From Stenopsyche tienmushanensis (taxonomy: Eukaryota; Arthropoda; Insecta; Trichoptera; Stenopsychidae): a stretch of 64,000 nt of DNA. The notes beneath the pieces are model-generated. The model worked only from the letters and a program-made list of their open reading frames with translations. It was not told where the DNA came from and did not search any database. The position numbers and the translations under genes were made by a program. This document shows positions 34,342-47,169 of the stretch, piece after piece. The stretch covers positions 124,001-188,000 of the forward strand of contig WACJ01000109.1 in assembly GCA_008973525.1 (NCBI GenBank), in the 5' to 3' direction. Every line of letters begins with the position of its first letter. Within the stretch, counting starts at the first letter, position 1.

Positions 34342-35886
34342 TTTGCATCGCATTTTCAGTAAGGATTTTCAAAACTTTCAAAACTCAGACAGACGACCGC
34401 TAAAAATTAAGTCTCTTGATTTAGTTCAATAGTGTTAGATTATTTAAATATGATAAATTATTCGATATTCATTTGGAATACAATAGATGGCTTAACAAAG
34501 ATGTTTACCGTTACCATATGATCACGCTTGTCTCGACAGGATTAAACCTAAAATGAACGACCAGCACACGAGCAATTTTTTTATGAAGCAGCGATCGAAA
34601 TATTTTTTGCATCATTTTTAATGATGTCATTATTATCTTCCATTAACAATCTACAAGAGATTAATCTCCGCAAAAAATCCATACATATTTCCAGCCCAAA
34701 GATCAGATATCTATCGATATTGAATAATGTTTATGTCGTATGAACTGTGGGTCGGCCTTATAAGATATAACGGCGATGGATTGTCCATTCGTTTCGAAGA
34801 ACAGTTCTTTGACGACCCATCAAGGCTTAGATTGGACGATTGATCGTAAATCTTTAATTTTTAAGGATAATGCTTTTGAATCCGCAATTGAATCGCTGTG
34901 CAGAATAATTGAGATGTGCAAAGAGACGAATGCCATGTCGAGGGCTTAGAGTCTCTGCGGATTTCATGGGTTAATTTAAAGAACATCAACCATGAGGAAA
35001 TCGTGACTGGTTTATTATAATCTTCCTCGCAATTATCACGTTAACCCTGTACTAAAAGCTCCTTCATAAACATCAGCTATCCTTTCTAAGGATCGTCATT
35101 GGATTTAAACCTTGTTAGCGATATGGTGTGCCTTTGTTGACAGCATGATAACTATGTAGCTCCATTATTAGCGCCATGGCCATGATCTTAACGATGCAGA
35201 TAACTTTAATATTTTCTCAGATATTTTCCATTTGGAAGCGTGATAAATCACCAGTAAAACCGAAAGTACCGCCATTTAATAATACACATACGTTTAAGAC
35301 GGATTGCTCTTTGATACAACTCACGCCATATTGCACCACAAGAAGAGGTCAAAATAATTTCCGCAGACGAGATGATCGGACAAATTTGAAGAGCGCCTTT
35401 AATTGCGCTTTGATTAGCGCTGCGGCGATTTGTCATGTAATCACGACTGATAATGATCGTCACGGTGCTTGATGACTTGCAAATCGATGATCGTGTATCG
35501 ATGGATTTGCTTTTTATAACAGTATTACAAGGAGGTAACTGTCGGTGAGGCGTGATACGTAGAATAACAGATTTTTTGACCCCCTCGACTAAAAAAAAGA
35601 GATTTCTTCGTCAATGGCATACTTCCTATGGTGGTCGGATTTATTGGCAGCATCATCTAATGGCGAATATTTATCTTAGATCATGTTGTTTCCGCCTAAT
35701 TAATTTAAAGCGCGTTTTAATCGATGAAACGCAGAGCTTTTTTATAACGCGGTTCATCTAATTTGTGTTTGCAAACGAACAACGATGTATTATGACACAA
35801 TGAGGAGTCGGCCATATTGCGGCAGGCGGCGGAACTAACGAATCGCACGCGACTCTGTGATATTTTGATATTTTATTTTTCTTCTA
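34342..35886. other. Unassigned stretch
   Basis: Frames at 35176-35472 (both strands) overlap each other and show no motif. Confidence 0.5.
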
Positions 35887-36085
35887 TTAACCCTTTGAGT
35901 AGTGAGCTAATTTTAAATCATCATGCACTTAGATGCTATATTTGTATGTCCATCACTTATCATCCGTACAAATCCACTTATCTATCAGGACCGTCGCAGC
36001 GTGTATGAAGCTTGTACATAAATAAATAAACACTGTCGATTGCAAACAATACTTGGTCATTTTTTTGCGTAAACATAAACAATAC
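35887..36085 (+). mobile_element. TTAA-type MITE, left part
   Basis: TTAACCCTTTGAGTAGTGAG, then CCGTCGCAGCGTGTATGAAG, ending near AACATAAACAATACGC. The right end with CTCTTTAAGGGGTTAA is absent. Confidence 0.65.
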
Positions 36086-37282
36086 GCATGTGTGTCTTTA
36101 GTTTTATTAATAAAATAATGTATGAAAACGAATTTTTAATTTTTAATATGTGCAGGAGAAGTATATATGTACATATAAAAGTATAAAATTAAAAACTATG
36201 TAGGCTTTTTAGTTAAACTTTCAAATAATATTGACAAATTTTATTCCAAAACAGTAATTTATTTAAGCGAAAACCTTAAAACTTTAGGTATATTCAATCA
36301 ACAATATTATAGTGAAAAACCTCCCAAAAATTCAGTCAGGTCGATCAAAAACTCATTTAACCCATTGGCGCACAGTTGCCGTCAAACAACGTCATGCGTT
36401 AGCAGTTAATACATGCTTATTGCGCCACATAAGTCCATACATACCGTCTTCGTCTATACTTCAAATCTTATCTCACATCGACGAAACTCATCAAAATGAA
36501 ATCTGTCCAGTGGGTTTATCTACCTCGAGTCAATTTTCAGAGTAATAAGAATGGACAACCTTTCTGAATCGATGAAAATGAGATTGTTGACCTCTGGTAT
36601 TTATTATTACACAAATTCAAAGACTACAGCTACGAGATACGATGTCAGACCCGGTGGAAAGATCAAATATTCCCGCGGCCAAGACGTTCGGTCGGATCCC
36701 AAGACATTTAGTTTATAATCTTGATTGGCGCCTAAATGACGCATCGTGTATTGTTCTGGGGGTGGAAACATTATCACAGTATAATTATTCCTGTGTAAAA
36801 TCTACCCTTTAAGAAGAAAATTTGACAACTGACAGGTTTGCGCGTCAACCCCATCTTTTTATTTTCGCAAGAAGCACTTTTCTTTCTATTATATGTTGCA
36901 ATGGCATACAAAACCAATCATTTTTTTTAGTTTAAATATTATCCTATGTTATTTATTACATGATTTTATATTTGGAGTAAGTAATAAATGTAATTACTGT
37001 AATCCATGCTAGAATAAGGTCAGCAGTAAATTGATACATTATATTTTTTTCAAGGAATAAGACAAATGGTCCATTAAGATTCCTTATTAGAGTTTCAGTG
37101 TAGGTATTAATTAAATGAAGCAAGATTGAAAAGGCAATACCAGTTATTGACAATCAAATATCGTTCTCGGATGTTTTGTATCATATTGAGAGTATCAATA
37201 CGTCTTGCTGAATTAAGATGATGTTACGAAAGTTCATTGAATACATCTAGTTGGTCTGATTTTTTTTATAAACGGGAAAGAA
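36086..37282. other. Unassigned AT-rich stretch
   Basis: No supportable feature. Confidence 0.5.
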
Positions 37283-37606
37283 ATGCAGTTGGGCATCATA
37301 GGAAGTATCCATCAGAAAATCGAGAGTTGTCAAAGTAAGTTGCTAAAGGCATTGCAGGAAGCCATTGCGAGAATTGATGAAGCCAATCGGCAACTGGTTT
37401 AAATAGTCGTGTTTATTTACTAAATGGAATTTCTAAGACGGCTTTACTGCATCAAGTCTTGCAATTATATCTCGTCCATGCATTTCCAACCCAAATAAAT
37501 TTATCGGAACATGGAACAGAAAGTGCTCGAGCGTCTAGAAAATTTCAAAGCAGTCGACGCTGCCAAAGATGGCTCGTCGGAGTGTTTCTTCGCGGACAGG
37601 TTTTAG
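37283..37606 (+). pseudogene. Two short protein-like frames, unrecognised
   Basis: ATG 37283 to TAA 37402 gives 39 residues of amphipathic helix type (KLLKALQEAIARIDEANRQL). ATG 37511 to TAG 37606 gives 31 residues (LERLENFKAVDAAKDG). Both read like coding sequence on the same strand, in different contexts. They may be pieces of a lost retroelement or host gene. Confidence 0.25.
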
Positions 37607-37681
37607 CATCGAGATTTTTTTTCTTCGCCATTGATAATACTGTTTTGGTGCGTTGAACTGCTACGTCTCCGTTTTTGGTCA

Positions 37682-37996
37682 TCAATTCTGCCGAACGGAG
37701 ATTTGTTTGTCTCCACTTAGATGTTTGGAGGTATTCCAATTAGAATGGTAAGCCGCAGATGGCAGGTTGTGGTGGTTTGGCGGCACTTCCTCTGTTTGCG
37801 TACCATCCGGGGTATCCCGGTACTCGTCTGACCGGTTTAGATCTACTTGACAATTTCTTGGAGAATCTACCGCATTTATCTGATATGATTCCAAGTTCAC
37901 ATCTCTTGTGATTGGCCTTAATTGTTTGTGCGGCATTCGAATGCCCGTATGATGGATTTGCTGCGGTCGTCGTTCAATGACGGTTATGTCAGGCAT
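37682..37996 (-). CDS. Unrecognised 104-residue minus-strand frame
   Basis: A minus-strand frame rich in polar residues (Asn, Gln, His, Arg, Pro) without hydrophobic core segments. No domain, signal peptide or splice context is recognisable. It may be chance in a locally GC-richer stretch, or an exon of a disordered region. Low confidence. Confidence 0.2.
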   Translation of the reverse strand: MPDITVIERRPQQIHHTGIRMPHKQLRPITRDVNLESYQINAVDSPRNCQVDLNRSDEYRDTPDGTQTEEVPPNHHNLPSAAYHSNWNTSKHLSGDKQISVRQN

Positions 37997-38423
37997 ACTT
38001 AGCAGGAAGTACGATTCGATAGCTCTTCAAATAGACAGTTTTCTATTTGGTGTTGTCACTTATCTAGCATGGCATTAATAATCATTTCCTTCTATTGTAA
38101 TTTATCTATTTTGAACGTTGTGTACGATACAAAGACGAAAAATAAGGATGGTTTACGAAGCGTGACTGCCAAATCTTTGGTATTTTTTTGGAAGAATTGC
38201 TATGAAATTGAAGTATTTTTAATTTTCAGAGTGTAATATAGCTTACCCCTGTTTATTTATTGTGACTGAGTATAATATCAAGACCAGCGATAGGAAGCAA
38301 ATCGTGAATAATTATTAAATTATTATCTGGGTTGTGGGAACACAATCCAGATTAACCCACATCCTTTGCGATAATTTGTATATATAATATTTTATTACAA
38401 TATTATTAATTTTTATTATTAAT

Positions 38424-38998
38424 TAAAAAAGTGAAGATGCATTTCATGGATATTAAAAACCGCATAACTTTGAAACAGCTATATAAAATATACCCAAAAT
38501 CGCACAAAAAAAGTTTTCGATATGACTCAAAATCGCTCTCTTCTTCAAAAGAAATAGTATACCCAGTGTCAACGAGATCATTGTTCTGTGTATATTTTCT
38601 CTTTCCAACATTATAATTCAAAATTAGTAAAGATGTAACTATAGTCCCTAACTAAAAAAAATATCACAAAATGCTGACTGTTTAAAAATAATTCAGTCAA
38701 GTCATTTTTTGGTCTGATCAGTTTTAATTTTTTTTAAATAGTTTTTTCGTGAAAAACGCGTCAAAAGATTTCATCTAAACCAGAATAAAGGGCGTGATTG
38801 TAATTCAGCGATAGCAGATGCAATATGATATACATAGTTCCAAAATGTTTTTTTCCGAAATTTCGGTTAGGGTTGATGATTTATTTCCTATTTTATCCAA
38901 AATATCTCGATACGTATTCTTTATGAAATTAAAAAGAGGAAAAATTACTTTTAAAAAACCGCATAACTTCGAAATCGCACAAAAAGAGGTTTGAGTGT
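38424..38998 (-). mobile_element. TA-type MITE, reverse copy, truncated at one end
   Basis: The right edge reads CGCACAAAAAGAGGTTTGAG with TA at 38999-39000. Homology with 33.8-34.3 kb ends at AAAAAAGTGAAGATGC (38424), without the other terminus. Confidence 0.7.
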
Positions 38999-39336
38999 AT
39001 TATGTAAATTGGCATTGAACTTTTGAAGGAATGAATTATTTATCAATTGAAATTGATACATGTCTGCGTGTACTTATATGTAGGACAAAACAACTAATAA
39101 ACCAGTAACCTATCTATTTTATTATATATTACACAAAGTCAGCTTCATCTCGTAACTAACAATTTCCGCTTATAATTTCTCGTTTATTTTAAAATCTTTC
39201 AGTGATAAATTATTCCTTAATTAGTTCAATTGGAAAAACTCGCAATTGGAAACTTTTGTATATCTGAATCCCTAAAAATATACGGTTCGAGCAAAGCAGC
39301 TCGACGCATATTTTCTAACCCAACAATTGAATAGAC

Positions 39337-39770
39337 AAGCGGTTCTTAAACTTATGTATTCCGCGGACCCCCTCTTGTGCAAAATTTTTTTAGTGGACCC
39401 CCTTTTGAACAGCCCAACATTTACCTTGTTGTTGAGACTTAAAGGACGCTTATGCCTTGTTGCTTGCGAAGCTGAGGAGAGGAGAATCTTTAAACGCGTT
39501 TATCTCGAAATTACTTTTTCCAAGCTACCATACTTTGTCAAATTTAAAAAAATATGTTCATGTTCAAAAAAGATCGCCTAGTCAACATACTAAATATCAA
39601 AATTCCATATTTAATACTTTTCGCATAAAAAAATCTTCAAAAACCGATCAATTTTAGGCCCTACAAGGCAAAAGTATCCCTTAATTTTTCAAACAAACAA
39701 GCATTTATTGGTGAAATATTGTTCAAAATAGATCTTCTTATAATGTTTTTTGGGCGTTTCTGAAAGGCGC
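39337..39770 (+). mobile_element. hAT-type GCGGACCCCC family, rearranged copy
   Basis: The left end is AGCGGTTCTTAAACTTATGT with CCGCGGACCCCCTCTTG. The interior at 39512-39625 matches 30562-30665 (ACCATACTTTGTCAAA, AAAGATCGCCTAGTCAACAT). The right part, 39672-39750, matches 3733-3785. It links the tandem repeat at 29.7-30.6 kb with this hAT family. Confidence 0.6.
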
Positions 39771-42062
39771 CGTCGCCGTGGATCGATGTAACAAAACATA
39801 TCGTTGCCAACGTTGATCGGAAGAAAGAAAGATAGAATCGTTTGTAGTTCATCGCTCTCCGTCGCATACATCATAGACACAATATGCGCATGCGCCGCAC
39901 TGTAATTACTAGACCAACAGTTTGCACAATTTATTATTTATTACACAAACATAGTTTCATCTTCTAGCTAACAGTTTTAAGCTAAAATTTAAAAAAAATG
40001 TCTAATACTGCATGAAAATTTGAAAAATTACACAGCAACGACGACTTAATTTAGCAACACTTGATCTGTTGAAACCTGCATTGTGTACTTTGCTCAAATC
40101 CATTACACTGGTTCGTATAAAACGTAGTATAAAATGTTATATTAATATGGATATAAATATTTGAATTGTTTTTCAAGTTGTAAAGCTTTCCGAGAAACAC
40201 CATAAAAAGATATTTTATATGAAGAATGCTACTTTGATCTTATTTGGAATGCCATATAATAAATATACGATATTAATAATCTTCATTAGATATCATTTTT
40301 GCATCATCTTCTTTAGTCAATTGCATAAGATGATAAAATCGAAATGGGCTTTGATCGTTACACATTCTGATACCATGCATTTAAAATTACATAGATATTA
40401 CGGAAAATATTTCACCAAACGATTCAAGCTATCTTTGTACATCTGCATGGCATTTGAAGATTTTAAGTATGTCCAAAATAAATGTTTAATTTGATATTAA
40501 TGGGACTGTTTTTATAAAGATTTCCAAAATAGGAACATCTTCCATAAATACACCAATTGTTGCCAAACAAGTATATTAAAAGTTATTCTAAATTGATTGT
40601 TTTAGTAATTATTTTGGGCCTTGATTCAAAACGAGCATAATAATGATGTATTTTTATTATACATGATTTCACAAAAATTATCAATATATCATATATGTCG
40701 ACAATGGCAGAAAGACGCACTGATTGGCCATTAAATCTATATCTGGAATGTGAAGAGCTAGAATATTTTTGGATGATGGTCAGTAATCAGATATTTATTT
40801 AACAAATAATTCGGTCTGGATGGACAAAACACGATTTTGATGATGGTGCATAACTCATCTCAAATATGTTCTTTTTACCATCATCGACCCAAAAAAATGC
40901 AAATCGCGAAGCGAAAGGCAAAACAACACCTTGCTGATATTTCAGCCCGCGAAGCAAATTGTATCGACGTTATTTATTACAGCCGAATTTGCCAAAGTGG
41001 AGATTTTAAATTGCAAACAGCAAAATAATTTATTGTGAAAAAAAAAACACTCACTCCTCGGTTATTATTCATGCCACAAATGGGCATTTATCAATTTTGA
41101 ACAACGCTTGGATTTGAGTTCCCGGAAGATGACGGACAATTTGAATATGCCAAACACGTTTATAGTCATATTTACTGTGGCGACATTTCTGTTCAAGGCT
41201 TATGTCGAATTTCGTATGAAATATGGTGGAAAAAATGCGACAAATAGCCATACTCACATGTGGACATGGCAATTAGCCATGTTTGATAAAATGGCATCTA
41301 TTGGCGCCTCCATTGGGCTTGTCAGAATTCATAATATCTATGGCAACTAGAATATATTCTTATTTCTGGGAGTAATGGCGTAAACAATGCCGTAATTATG
41401 TTAATGAGTACTTTCAATGTCAGACGTACAAATCAGGATGTTTGATGATATCGTTTCGGTCATCTAAAATTTATGCCACGTTTGTGACCTTCTAGTTTTG
41501 CTGATTGAATTGCAAATATTTATTTTTTATGTTTGTTTATTAATAAGCCAAAGAATGACCTCAAATCTGGGCGCTTCTTCTTTGGATTTATTCAGTAAGT
41601 TATTCCGGATTTGAGATTTATTAATTGACTGATTTATAGCCGTGGGAACATCAGTATAATGATGAAGGATATATTGGAGTACAAAAGACTATCGATTATC
41701 TGAACAATTGGATGATGGATAATAGAAAGTAGTTAGTATAGATAATAATTTGACGCAGACATAAGAAGCGTTGAATGTAAAGCATCCCGCTGTAAACGTC
41801 TGTTAATTAACGCAAGAAACACAAGATTAACAGCGGCCTTTTTTAATGAAAAAGAAAAAAAATGAGGTTGACCAATAGTCTTGGACGCGGGAAGACGTGC
41901 TCTTTCATCCGACTTTCCAGCGGGCACGCACCTGAGATTTTTGAACTGAAAACAATAATGATTTTTTGGGGTAGTTGCCTGGCATAGTAGCTGCCAATTC
42001 GCAACAAAAAAGGACTTTTATTTTTGTGTAATTTTCAATATAGGCACGATGTCTTTAGAAAG
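39771..42062. other. Unassigned stretch
   Basis: Contains only a diverged GGGAAG...CCAGCGGG repeat core near 41870-41935. The frame at 41108-41350 has hydrophobic N-terminal residues but no family motif. Confidence 0.45.
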
Positions 42063-42804
42063 TATTAGGTTGGGGAATAAGTTCGTAGCGTTTTTATCAA
42101 AAACTTTATTTATACAAAAATCAATAGTTTTAACAATAAATAAATAAATTATGTATTCGCCGTTGCTGTTTACTTCCTCCTCCCACCTCTCGACCAATTT
42201 GTCGACGTCCTTCTGCCAAAAATCGCTCGTTCTGGTATCGAAGAATCTGTTGAGCCAGTTTTTAAGATCGCCTTCATTGCTGAAGGTAACGGCTCTCATA
42301 CGGTTCGACTGGGAGCGAAAAAGTTGGTAATCCGTCGGTGCAAGGTCTGAAGAATACGAAGGATGCTGAAGGATCTCCCATTCGAGCTCTTGGAGTGCGG
42401 TTTTGACGACTTGTGCAACATAGGGCCTGGCGTTGTCGTGAATTAGTATGGTGTTGCCTTGTCGATGGGATGCCCTCCCTGTCCCACCAAACGCAGATCA
42501 TGGTCAGCTTTGGATGGAGATCCGGCTTGACTCTCGGCTTTGGCGTATCTGCTGGAGCCGCCCATTCCTTTCATTGCTTAATGTTTATGTATAGGCACCA
42601 TTCCTCATCTCCTGTGACGATTCGGTACAAAAAGCGCTGTTTATGGCCGTGTGTTGCTCGATAGCGGGGAAGATGTTGAGAAGCAATTTGAAGGCGATTT
42701 TCTTTGTTGTTTTCGTTGAGCTCTTGAGGCACCCAGGCTCCCAATTTTTCGGCGAAGAAGAGTAGGTGTCGAAAATGTTGCTTTTTACCTCCTGGAAATT
42801 CCAT
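42018..42804 (-). pseudogene. DD34D mariner transposase remnant
   Basis: On the minus strand it begins within the linker before the catalytic core (KLGAWVPQELNENNKENRL), then IVTGDEEW with the first Asp (codon 42607-42609). IHDNARPYVAQ gives the second Asp (42435-42437) and SDLAPTDYQLF the third (42330-42332), exactly 34 residues apart. The C-terminus (VDKLVERWEEEVNSNGEYI) lies near 42130-42200, and the open frame runs past the inverted repeat to 42018. The first Asp is in another frame, and only about 57 codons separate it from the second where about 90 are usual, so there is a deletion and a frameshift. The N-terminal helix-turn-helix region is absent. The element cannot make active enzyme. 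Confidence 0.9.
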
Positions 42805-42881
42805 TTTTAAGACTCAAAGGTAATAAAAAAAAATAATAATAAAATAATATAAAAACGCTACGAACTTATTCCCCAACTTGA
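42065..42881 (-). mobile_element. Mariner element with internal deletion
   Basis: Inverted repeats share GTTGGGGAATAAGTTCGTAG at both ends, with TA at 42063-42064 and 42882-42883. At 817 bp it is shorter than the ~1.3 kb of a full mariner. It contains a broken DD34D transposase on the minus strand. Confidence 0.9.
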
Positions 42882-43061
42882 TAGATTTAAGTATTTAAAA
42901 ATTCTAAATAAATAGTGGGTTCCAAATTTTCACTTAATTTTATACCGAATCAATATATAAATCGGTAAATTTAATTTTAAGAAAAAGACCGTACATATAC
43001 GGTATATGTCTCATAGATCCTTATTGTCCAAGTCATGCTTTTAATTTAAAATTTATGATCT

Positions 43062-43698
43062 TGTAGTGATCACGCACGATGGATCCCTTTTGATATACGG
43101 GGGTCGCTATCTTCGTCATTGCGACTTGAAGGTCGCGTTGTTCGTACGCGAACCCGTGATTTAGAGCGCCTCGGCGCAATGCGCAAACATGGTCCCGACC
43201 CACGAGCCAGCTGCGATGAACGACGGAAAACGTTTATTATTTAATTCGCTAGGTGATAGAAATCGAAATGAGGTAAGTGATTAGTAAAATGTCGAACAAT
43301 CGGCAAAGCGTATTTATTCAATTAATCCACAATAGGAGAAACAGTGGCAAGAAAGCGAGCGTGCGGGGTGCGGAGCGAGCTGATGATGGTCCATCCGAGG
43401 GTATAAGCTTTGTTGAACCATCTTCTCGAACTCAAAGTTGGTCTTCTTCTCGATGATCATCCTCTGCTGAGGCTCAGAAGCGAAGAAAGAATCCCCCCCG
43501 CGGGGATGGGGTCGAAGAGTTAGTCACTCGAGGCTATTCTGTCGGGGTCTGGTAGGCAACTTTATTGTTCGAAGAGATTCTTCTCCATCAAGGTCTGCTC
43601 GACAACTCTCCCATACTGGATGCCTTTTTTTCCCGGCTTAATGTCTTTTAATGCGTCCCTTTTTGAAAATCAGCCGTTATTTTGACAGTTGGCGCCGG
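43062..43698 (+). mobile_element. LTR-like block followed by a primer-binding-site remnant
   Basis: A GC-richer block starts TGTAGTGATCACGC and ends TTTTGACA (43687), so it has the TG...CA (TGT...ACA) ends of an LTR. GTTGGCGCCGG follows at 43688-43698; TGGCGCC is a common start of retroelement primer-binding sites complementary to a tRNA 3' end. No gag or pol and no second LTR were found. Confidence 0.4.
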
Positions 43699-45114
43699 AA
43701 AATAGAAAATCCGAAAATGATAGGCTTGCAATTTTCCTATGATTTCCATCCATATTACAATATGTTTTATTGCTTTGTCACAAACACTTCAAAATGTCAG
43801 AAAACTAAGTAAACAAGAAACAATGTTCTTATAACAAGTGAAAATGGAGATATCGTAGAAGAACTGGACGATCTGGTGAACAATATGAGTATTTCTTCTG
43901 ATTTTTTTTTAAGAAATTGCGAACAAACGAGCCCAAATCACTATCATCGAGTTAAGGCATATCACTAACTAAAAAGATTGAAGAATTGACAAAGATTCTG
44001 AGAATGTCGCGCATAATAGAAAAATATGATTTGCATATCTAGAAAATTGACAACAATGGCTCATTGTTAATCAAAGATATGCAAAGAGATCACAATGCAC
44101 GTGTCTTCTGCGATGCAATTATGCGTCTGTCTCTACGCCTCGCTTCCTTCTTTCATAAACACCATTGAAAATAAAACCTCAAGTGCAAGCCAATTACCAA
44201 TGGTAATGGTATGCATGCCTCGGATGGAAATTGCATGACGGCCTTGTTTTTTGAATGCAACACTCTCGGGAAAATTGTAGCAATCCAAACAGTGGCAGCT
44301 TCACTGTCGCGAATTAAGTGCATAATGCGTGATCTTGTGAACCATAATTTTCAGATTGTATGCACCACGAGCTAATACGACTAATTCAATAATTTGCAGT
44401 GAAAGTTATCGCTATTTGGTATTGTACGCATATCAACTAGCGACATCTAGATGTGGAGCACGAATTACAAGATTGCACCGTCGGATATGGCTATTACCCA
44501 AATAGTGAATAAAAACATTATGAATAATTATAGTACGATGTTAAAGCCATATATTAATATCATTTGAATAAATCATTAAGTGTTATGTAAAATATATAAC
44601 TGTTTGTGTTTTATTTTTGCACGATAATTTGAGCTTTTAGCGAATGACTGTTAGAAATAAATAGCCATATCGATGTTTATAGATTAGATCAAATTTTAAA
44701 TATAAAAAAATCAAACAAACAATAAAATCAAGCAATGTTTGCCAGCGACCAATGGCTCTCAATTATGTTTGACGCTTAATATATATATTTATTTTGAATT
44801 AAATCAAGTTTATTGAATAGATATTAAATCAGATTTAATTTTGTTGACTGGAATCATGCTAGGTTGTATAGTTTTGACTCTGTAAAGATGAGCGTGATCA
44901 TATGATAACATCATGTTTTTTATTATTCTGACTTGTAGTATTTCTGTAGGATATTTGTCGCTTTCCTCATTTTGGAGTTTTTGTTTTGGAGAGTGGTAAT
45001 AAACAATTATTATTGTAAAATGAAATTTGACCACATTATTCATATTTAGGACTTCAAAACAAAATAACGAATCGAAAAGGACGAAAAAATACACGGACAT
45101 TGCACCTGAAAAAC
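43699..45114. other. Unassigned stretch downstream of the LTR-like block
   Basis: If the LTR call is right, internal retroelement sequence would lie here, but no gag, protease or RT motif is visible. Confidence 0.45.
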
Positions 45115-45285
45115 CGATCGATCGCTCCTTGTGGGTGCACCGTTGCCGGTTGACGCACAGGAGGCGGGAGTCGCGGAAGAGTCGTCGGTTGGCCTTGGCT
45201 GCGGGAGGACGTCCTTCTTGCAGTCAGATCTCTTTCTTTCGTGCTGAATACAAATTTACCTAGATAAGAGAGACTTTTTGTCCGA
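45115..45285 (-). repeat. Repeat family with GGACGTCCTT core, reverse copy
   Basis: CACCGTTGCCGGTTGACGCA, GGCTGCGGGAGGACGTCCTT, AGAGAGACTTTTTGTCCG. Shorter, diverged relatives of its core occur near 41870-41935, 52135-52200 and 63358-63415 (GGGAAG...TTTCCGC...CTGAGATCTCGCA type). Confidence 0.55.
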
Positions 45286-45394
45286 TTTTTGTCCGTAAAG
45301 ATTGATGTTGTCTGGTTGGCAAGTCATTATGACAGACAGTTCAGAACGTCTGTGGGCGACGACACACTTGCCAATGGACGTAAGTGGCAGTTTG

Positions 45395-45445
45395 GCTAAT
45401 GTTTATGGAAGAAATAACGGTTCGAATCCCAGTGGTTAGATAAAC
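45395..45445 (+). other. Possible tRNA-derived SINE remnant (B-box-like)
   Basis: GGTTCGAATCC (B-box consensus) at 45419-45429, with TGGCAGTTTGG (A-box-like) 36 nt upstream. The T-arm stem does not pair and no cloverleaf can be drawn, so it is not a tRNA gene. It may be the head of a SINE. Confidence 0.25.
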
Positions 45446-46056
45446 AACTGAGGATTTGTGCGGAAGTAGTTGAATGAAGAAATTATCAACTTTGCCGGTT
45501 ATTATACGTCATTTTGAGACGTGACAAAAAACATGATCGTCGTTTATCACTCGGACTCTCGAGCTTGACTCATCAGACGACACCTGTTAATGGCACAATT
45601 AAAAATACATCACAAGACACGGTCAATTAGGTGTTTGCGCATCGCTCTGACATAATATGGCGCCTGGCCCGGCTTTAATTATTTATGGGCGCCTTGGTAT
45701 TTGTCGCAGCACTGCAAGCAGATCAAAAATGGCGGCAGTATAAATAGCAAATCTAATCAGAACTTCAACAAGTCTCATAGTATATATAGCACAGACTCTG
45801 CAGTACGTATATATCTTCGTTATTCAATCTTTTTGCTTCAATGGCCCCTTGAAAACTATTGCTCCGCCCCTAATGTCTTCAACAAATTATATGAACGTGT
45901 CAAATACACCAACGATGCCAAATAGGTTCTTTCGATGATTACATATTATTGTAACATACTTTTTGATATATTTTTTGCGCCGGCCACCGGTGGCCGACAC
46001 TAATATTTACATATGCGCCATGTCCGCCACCTATGGCCGGCACAAGCCCGTATAAT
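45446..46056. other. Unassigned stretch
   Basis: Includes inverted GCCGGCCACCGGTGGCCGAC and CGCCACCTATGGCCGGC blocks at about 45978-46042, probably a small repeat. Otherwise nothing. Confidence 0.4.
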
Positions 46057-46111
46057 TACAGTAGACTCTCGATTATCTGGGCTAATGCTGGGGAGGACGG
46101 GCACAGATTAG

Positions 46112-47010
46112 GGAATCCAATCCTGAGCCAAAATTTCGATCCCGGGATTTCGGGATTTCATTAGACAATCCCAGGACCAGTCTCAATATTTTAAGAAATT
46201 ACATTGATAAATTTGATCAAAAATTACTAATAAGTCCATTTGTTCAATATAAAAAAAAATTACTTGAAGACCAAAGAATTTTATTTATTTAAAAAAAATA
46301 AAAATACATTTCAAAAATAAATAAATAAAACACTAAAAAACTCAATATTATTTTGAAAATATGCCCGAAGTAACATTAAAACATCGAGTCATTTAGTCTG
46401 GATCTGATTTTGGAAGTCAGGCAACTTGCTGCTGAAAATGCACGCTCAACTTCCACACTCGTTGGAGGTATTGTCATCAGATATTTAAATGCCAGTTCGA
46501 GTTGATGACCGCGTAAGCTCTCATTTTCGTATAACACCATCAATGTGTCTGATAAAATTCCTTTCTGCTGAGACACAGATTTAAATTCGCAAAATTCCCG
46601 ATTTCCCGACAAATTATTTATTTTCGTCGCTCCAGATGAATACTTGTATACTATCATACTTTGATGTGATTCGTAATTATATTACGGAGGAACACAAAAA
46701 TTCTGAACCCCTGTATCTATTACATTTCATACCGATATTCCCATTATTAGAGTCGAGGTGTAGTAAATACATCACCGGTAGGGAAAGGTTACTATAACAA
46801 TTTGAAAAACATACATGTACGCTATATATGTATACATAGATTAGACAGTCACTGCCCCTAGGCGTCGCCTAAATTCACCAATTAGTAATTACGCCACTGT
46901 TTCCGAGCGTTCAGATTTCGTTGGGAATATCTCGATTTAGTAGCCTTCATCGTGTTGGTGAGGTGTACGATTTCTGTTTGATAAAAATTTCAATCCCTAA
47001 TTTTTTGTTT
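46112..47010 (-). mobile_element. hAT element, internally deleted
   Basis: Subterminal repeats ATCCCGGGATTTCGGGATTT (46140-46162) and CCCGATTTCCCG mark the ends. The internal region homologous to 12228-12660 and 49170-49430 includes CCGGTAGGGAAAGG and TAGGCGTCGCCTA motifs. It carries the C-terminal transposase frame at 46376-46657. Confidence 0.75.
46376..46657 (-). pseudogene. hAT transposase C-terminal dimerisation region
   Basis: A 93-residue frame ends with MTIPPTSVEVERAFSAASCL and SKIRSRLND, the signature of the hAT C-terminal dimerisation domain. The stop after SMF suggests the natural C-terminus. The catalytic DDE part and the BED finger are absent; the frame starts directly after the element's 5' non-coding sequence, so this is a deletion derivative. 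Residues upstream (KGILSDTLMVLYENESLRG) recur in the copy at 49.1 kb. Confidence 0.8.
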
Positions 47011-47169
47011 CATCATGACATTCTGGCGACTGAGTACCATTGGTTTTGGACTACCAGACTATTGCCAGCTTGTTAAGATAGTACCAGACTAGTTCAAACT
47101 TGTTGAAGCTTGAAAATAAAAAAAAACCTATACAGTATTATTTAATTATGTTGAATTTTCACTCGATTT

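Noticed and set aside
41108..41350. 80-residue frame with a hydrophobic start as a small membrane or secreted protein
   Set aside because: No cleavable signal, no motif and no splice or polyadenylation context; the length is common by chance in this window.
45395..45445. tRNA gene suggested by GGTTCGAATCC
   Set aside because: The T stem and acceptor stem do not pair, so no cloverleaf forms. Kept only as a possible SINE remnant.
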